A model generated the notes under the pieces. It saw only the letters and a program-made list of their open reading frames with translations. It was not told the DNA's origin and did no database searches. A stretch of DNA of 64,000 bases from Streptomyces tsukubensis (GTDB lineage: Bacteria > Actinomycetota > Actinomycetes > Streptomycetales > Streptomycetaceae), in assembly GCF_009296025.1 (NCBI RefSeq), contig NZ_CP045178.1, forward strand, positions 8,122,001 through 8,186,000. The letters run 5' to 3'. A program made the translations under genes and the position numbers. Below are positions 62,196-64,000 of this stretch, in pieces. Each line of letters begins with the position of its first letter. The first letter of the stretch is position 1.

Positions 62196-62804
62196 TTACA
62201 CGGCGCGGTACAGACCGCGGCCGGTCCGCCGGATGCGGGAGGAGCCGACCAAGCGGTCGAGGGTGCTCCGCACGGCGTTGATGCTGCCGCTGTCGGTGGC
62301 TCGGCCGAGCGCCGCGGCGACATCGCGGGCGCGTACGTCGACATCACCGACCTCGGCGAAGTAATGGAGGATCTGCTCGGTGAGCCTGCCGTAGTTCTTC
62401 CGGGCACTCTCCTTGTCGGAGGACTCCGGTGCGGCGTCGTGGTCCTCCGGCCGGGCCGGGGAGTGTTCTTGGTGCGCGTTCCCGGCGGAGGAAGTGGCGG
62501 TGGGCGCGGCGGTGGATGTGGCGTCGTGCGGTTCCTTCGCGGGCCGCGCCGGTTCCCCGTGTGCTGCGGCCTCGGCTGTCCGTGGGGGCGCGCCAGGGGT
62601 GTCTGTGGTGTGGGGAATACCCGGCCCGGCGGGCGACATGAGGACCTGAAGGGCACCAAGAGCCCGCTGGACGGAGCTGAGATGGGCGACTACCGCGGCC
62701 AGTTCCCTCTCCAGGGACTGCTTCTGGACTTCCAGGCGGGCCAAGTCGTCCTGGAGGCTCTCGGCGGTGACCTCAATGTGATGTGCCGCGTGGGTGACAG
62801 ACAC
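62196..62804 (-). CDS. Coiled-coil protein with C-terminal winged-helix domain
   Basis: A 202-residue protein. An N-terminal coiled coil (about 15-60: ESLQDDLARLEVQKQSLERE) precedes a disordered Pro/Ala/Glu-rich linker (about 60-135). A C-terminal winged-helix-like domain (about 138-202) contains TEQILHYFAEVGDVDVRARD and NAVRSTLDRLVGSSRIRR. This resembles small DNA-binding proteins with a dimerising stalk, but I do not recognise a named family. The GTG start at 62804 follows AGAGGAAC. It is monocistronic with a clear terminator. Confidence 0.75.
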   Translation of the reverse strand: MSVTHAAHHIEVTAESLQDDLARLEVQKQSLERELAAVVAHLSSVQRALGALQVLMSPAGPGIPHTTDTPGAPPRTAEAAAHGEPARPAKEPHDATSTAAPTATSSAGNAHQEHSPARPEDHDAAPESSDKESARKNYGRLTEQILHYFAEVGDVDVRARDVAAALGRATDSGSINAVRSTLDRLVGSSRIRRTGRGLYRAV

Positions 62805-63134
62805 CTTGTGTTCCTCTCGTGCTCAACCCTTGTGATCGTGTCCGCGCTCGACTCGCCTCGGATTGTCGTCCGGCTCCATACAGATACCACTTCACATCAT
62901 ATGGGGGGCGCCCCAATTGCTGTGGTGTGATCGGATCGCCCCCACATGGTGTCGGGTCACTGCCGGGGTGACAGCCCGAGCGGCCCGGCCGGGGCGGCGT
63001 GTGCGGAAGCGGCTCGGGGCTCCCTGCTCACGACCTTCGTCACGCTGTACCGCCCTTCGGCCATGGGCGGAAATCCGGATTCCGGACGACCGGTTGACCG
63101 ACAAGTACCCGTTTTGTGTGCCACCTGAGGGCGC
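62805..63134. other. Intergenic region between coiled-coil gene and sigma factor gene
   Basis: 330 bases without a gene. GGGGCGCCCC (62905-62914), a 10-base palindrome flanked by AT-rich sequence (CATCATAT and AATTG), lies about 100 bases upstream of the coiled-coil gene and could be an operator. Confidence 0.45.
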
Positions 63135-64000
63135 TCAGCCCTCCAGGGACGCAGCGTAGGACGACAACTTGGCCGGATTCATGACCCACATGATGCGGTC
63201 GATGCCCTCCGCGGAAACGTCCAGCGACAGCAGGGCCACAGCCTTGCCCGCGGTGGAGATGAGCACGGCAGGCCGTCCATTGGCCTCCGTCCACCGCGAC
63301 TGCGCCCGGGGCCAGAAGCGCGGCGCGAACGCGACGAGGTACCGGGAGACGTGCGTACGCCCGACGACAGGGATCTTCGAGGCGCCGCGCACCCCGCCGC
63401 CGTCGGAGTAGCTGACGACGTCCGTGGCGAGGATCTGCTCCAGCTCCGCCAGGTTCCCGTGGCGCGCGGCGTTCAAAAACACCTCAAGCAGACGCCGGTG
63501 GTCGGCGGGACTGACACGCTCCTTGCGCTGGGCACTGAGATGCTTGCGAGCACGGCTCACCAGTTGGCGTGTGTTGGCCTCCGTGGTCTCCAGGATCTCC
63601 GCGATCCTGCGATAGGGATACTCGAAGGCCTCGCGCAGGACATAGGCGGCTCGTTCCACCGGATTGAGCTTCTCCAGCAGAAACAGGACGGCCAGATCCA
63701 GGGCCTCGGCCCGCTCGGCTCCCACCTGCGGGTCCGCGGAGGTGCTGACCGGCTCGGGCAGCCACGGACCCACGTACGACTCGCGCCGTACCCGGGCGGA
63801 CTGGGCGAAGTTGATCGCCAGACGCGTGGTGATCGTCGTCAGGAACGCTGAGGGTTCGAGGATGTCCGCGCGGTCGGTCTTCTGCCAGCGCAGCCAGACG
63901 TCCTGGACGATGTCCTCGGCCTCCACGGCGCTGCCGAGCACGCGGTAGACGATGCCGAACAGCCGCGGACGTACGGCGAGGAAGTCCTTCGTCGCCTGGT
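63135..64000 (-). CDS. ECF41-type RNA polymerase sigma factor (start beyond window edge)
   Basis: At least 288 residues, open at the right edge. The sigma region 2 piece FGIVYRVLGSAVEAEDIVQD with VWLRWQ and region 4 (LNPVERAAYVLREAFEYPYR, with ETTEANTRQLVSRARKHL) are followed by a SnoaL-like C-terminal domain of about 110 residues. That tail contains YSDGGGVRGA and IMWVMNPAKL, corresponding to the DGGGK and NPDKx motifs that define ECF41 factors. In this group the tail regulates sigma activity in place of an anti-sigma factor. The usual partner (a carboxymuconolactone decarboxylase- or oxidoreductase-like gene) is not in the window. Confidence 0.9.
   Translation of the reverse strand, partial: QATKDFLAVRPRLFGIVYRVLGSAVEAEDIVQDVWLRWQKTDRADILEPSAFLTTITTRLAINFAQSARVRRESYVGPWLPEPVSTSADPQVGAERAEALDLAVLFLLEKLNPVERAAYVLREAFEYPYRRIAEILETTEANTRQLVSRARKHLSAQRKERVSPADHRRLLEVFLNAARHGNLAELEQILATDVVSYSDGGGVRGASKIPVVGRTHVSRYLVAFAPRFWPRAQSRWTEANGRPAVLISTAGKAVALLSLDVSAEGIDRIMWVMNPAKLSSYAASLEG

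Overview
The window is high-GC actinobacterial DNA, almost certainly a Streptomyces chromosome. The evidence is strong G/C preference at third codon positions with long antisense open frames, many secreted glycoside hydrolases with CBM13/CBM32 modules, LacI/ROK/PucR/MmyB-type regulators, a conservon (cvnABCD plus P450), an ECF41 sigma factor, and rare TTA codons confined to a few genes.

Layout. (1) 1-9.1 kb: the start of dhaK runs off the left edge. It is followed by a broken IclR-type regulator and a minus-strand sugar operon (lipoprotein binding protein, two permeases, GH97-CBM13 hydrolase), with a divergent PucR-type regulator. (2) 9.2-15.7 kb: a TetR gene divergent from a PhlG-like hydrolase, then two CocE/S15-type hydrolases around a second TetR gene. 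A TCAAC-N4-GTTGA operator lies in front of both hydrolases. (3) 16.1-27.9 kb: GH27 alpha-galactosidase, ilvE, a STAS protein, a small secreted protein, an XRE/MmyB regulator, an M20 amidohydrolase, ctaA, ndh, a thioesterase and a 2H phosphoesterase with a Lys-Pro tract. (4) 28-38.6 kb: a plant-polysaccharide block with a LacI regulator, a ROK regulator, a sugar ABC transporter with GH1 beta-glucosidase, a GH2-like/CBM32 enzyme and a DUF1996 protein. The palindrome GAGAGCGCTCTC occurs at three promoters here and suggests one LacI regulon. (5) 38.9-43.7 kb: an internally deleted PAF-acetylhydrolase-like gene, a GlcD-type oxidase, an MreB-like protein and an MFS transporter.

(6) 43.8-51.5 kb is a mobile-element graveyard: a frameshifted integrase that lost its catalytic core, IS701 and IS5 wrecks, a TnsA-like relic and gene fragments. 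Two small genes look intact inside it, a beta-trefoil I66-like protein and an EF-hand protein. (7) 51.7-58.6 kb is the most notable region: a conservon (cvnA-D) translationally coupled to a P450, then a DMATS-type indole prenyltransferase and a tryptophanase. cvnC and the prenyltransferase gene carry TTA (bldA-type) codons, mutually exclusive hairpins precede the prenyltransferase gene, and a diverged 69-bp direct repeat lies on each side. I infer a developmentally controlled prenyl-indole pathway under conservon control. (8) 59.3-64 kb: an MBL-fold hydrolase, flavohaemoglobin hmp, a coiled-coil/winged-helix protein and an ECF41 sigma factor cut by the right edge.

A family of palindromic intergenic elements (three copies, 63 to 168 bp) with CCTTGCAATA-type ends is present. 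One copy supplies the stop codon of a TetR gene. No tRNA, rRNA or CRISPR array was recognised.
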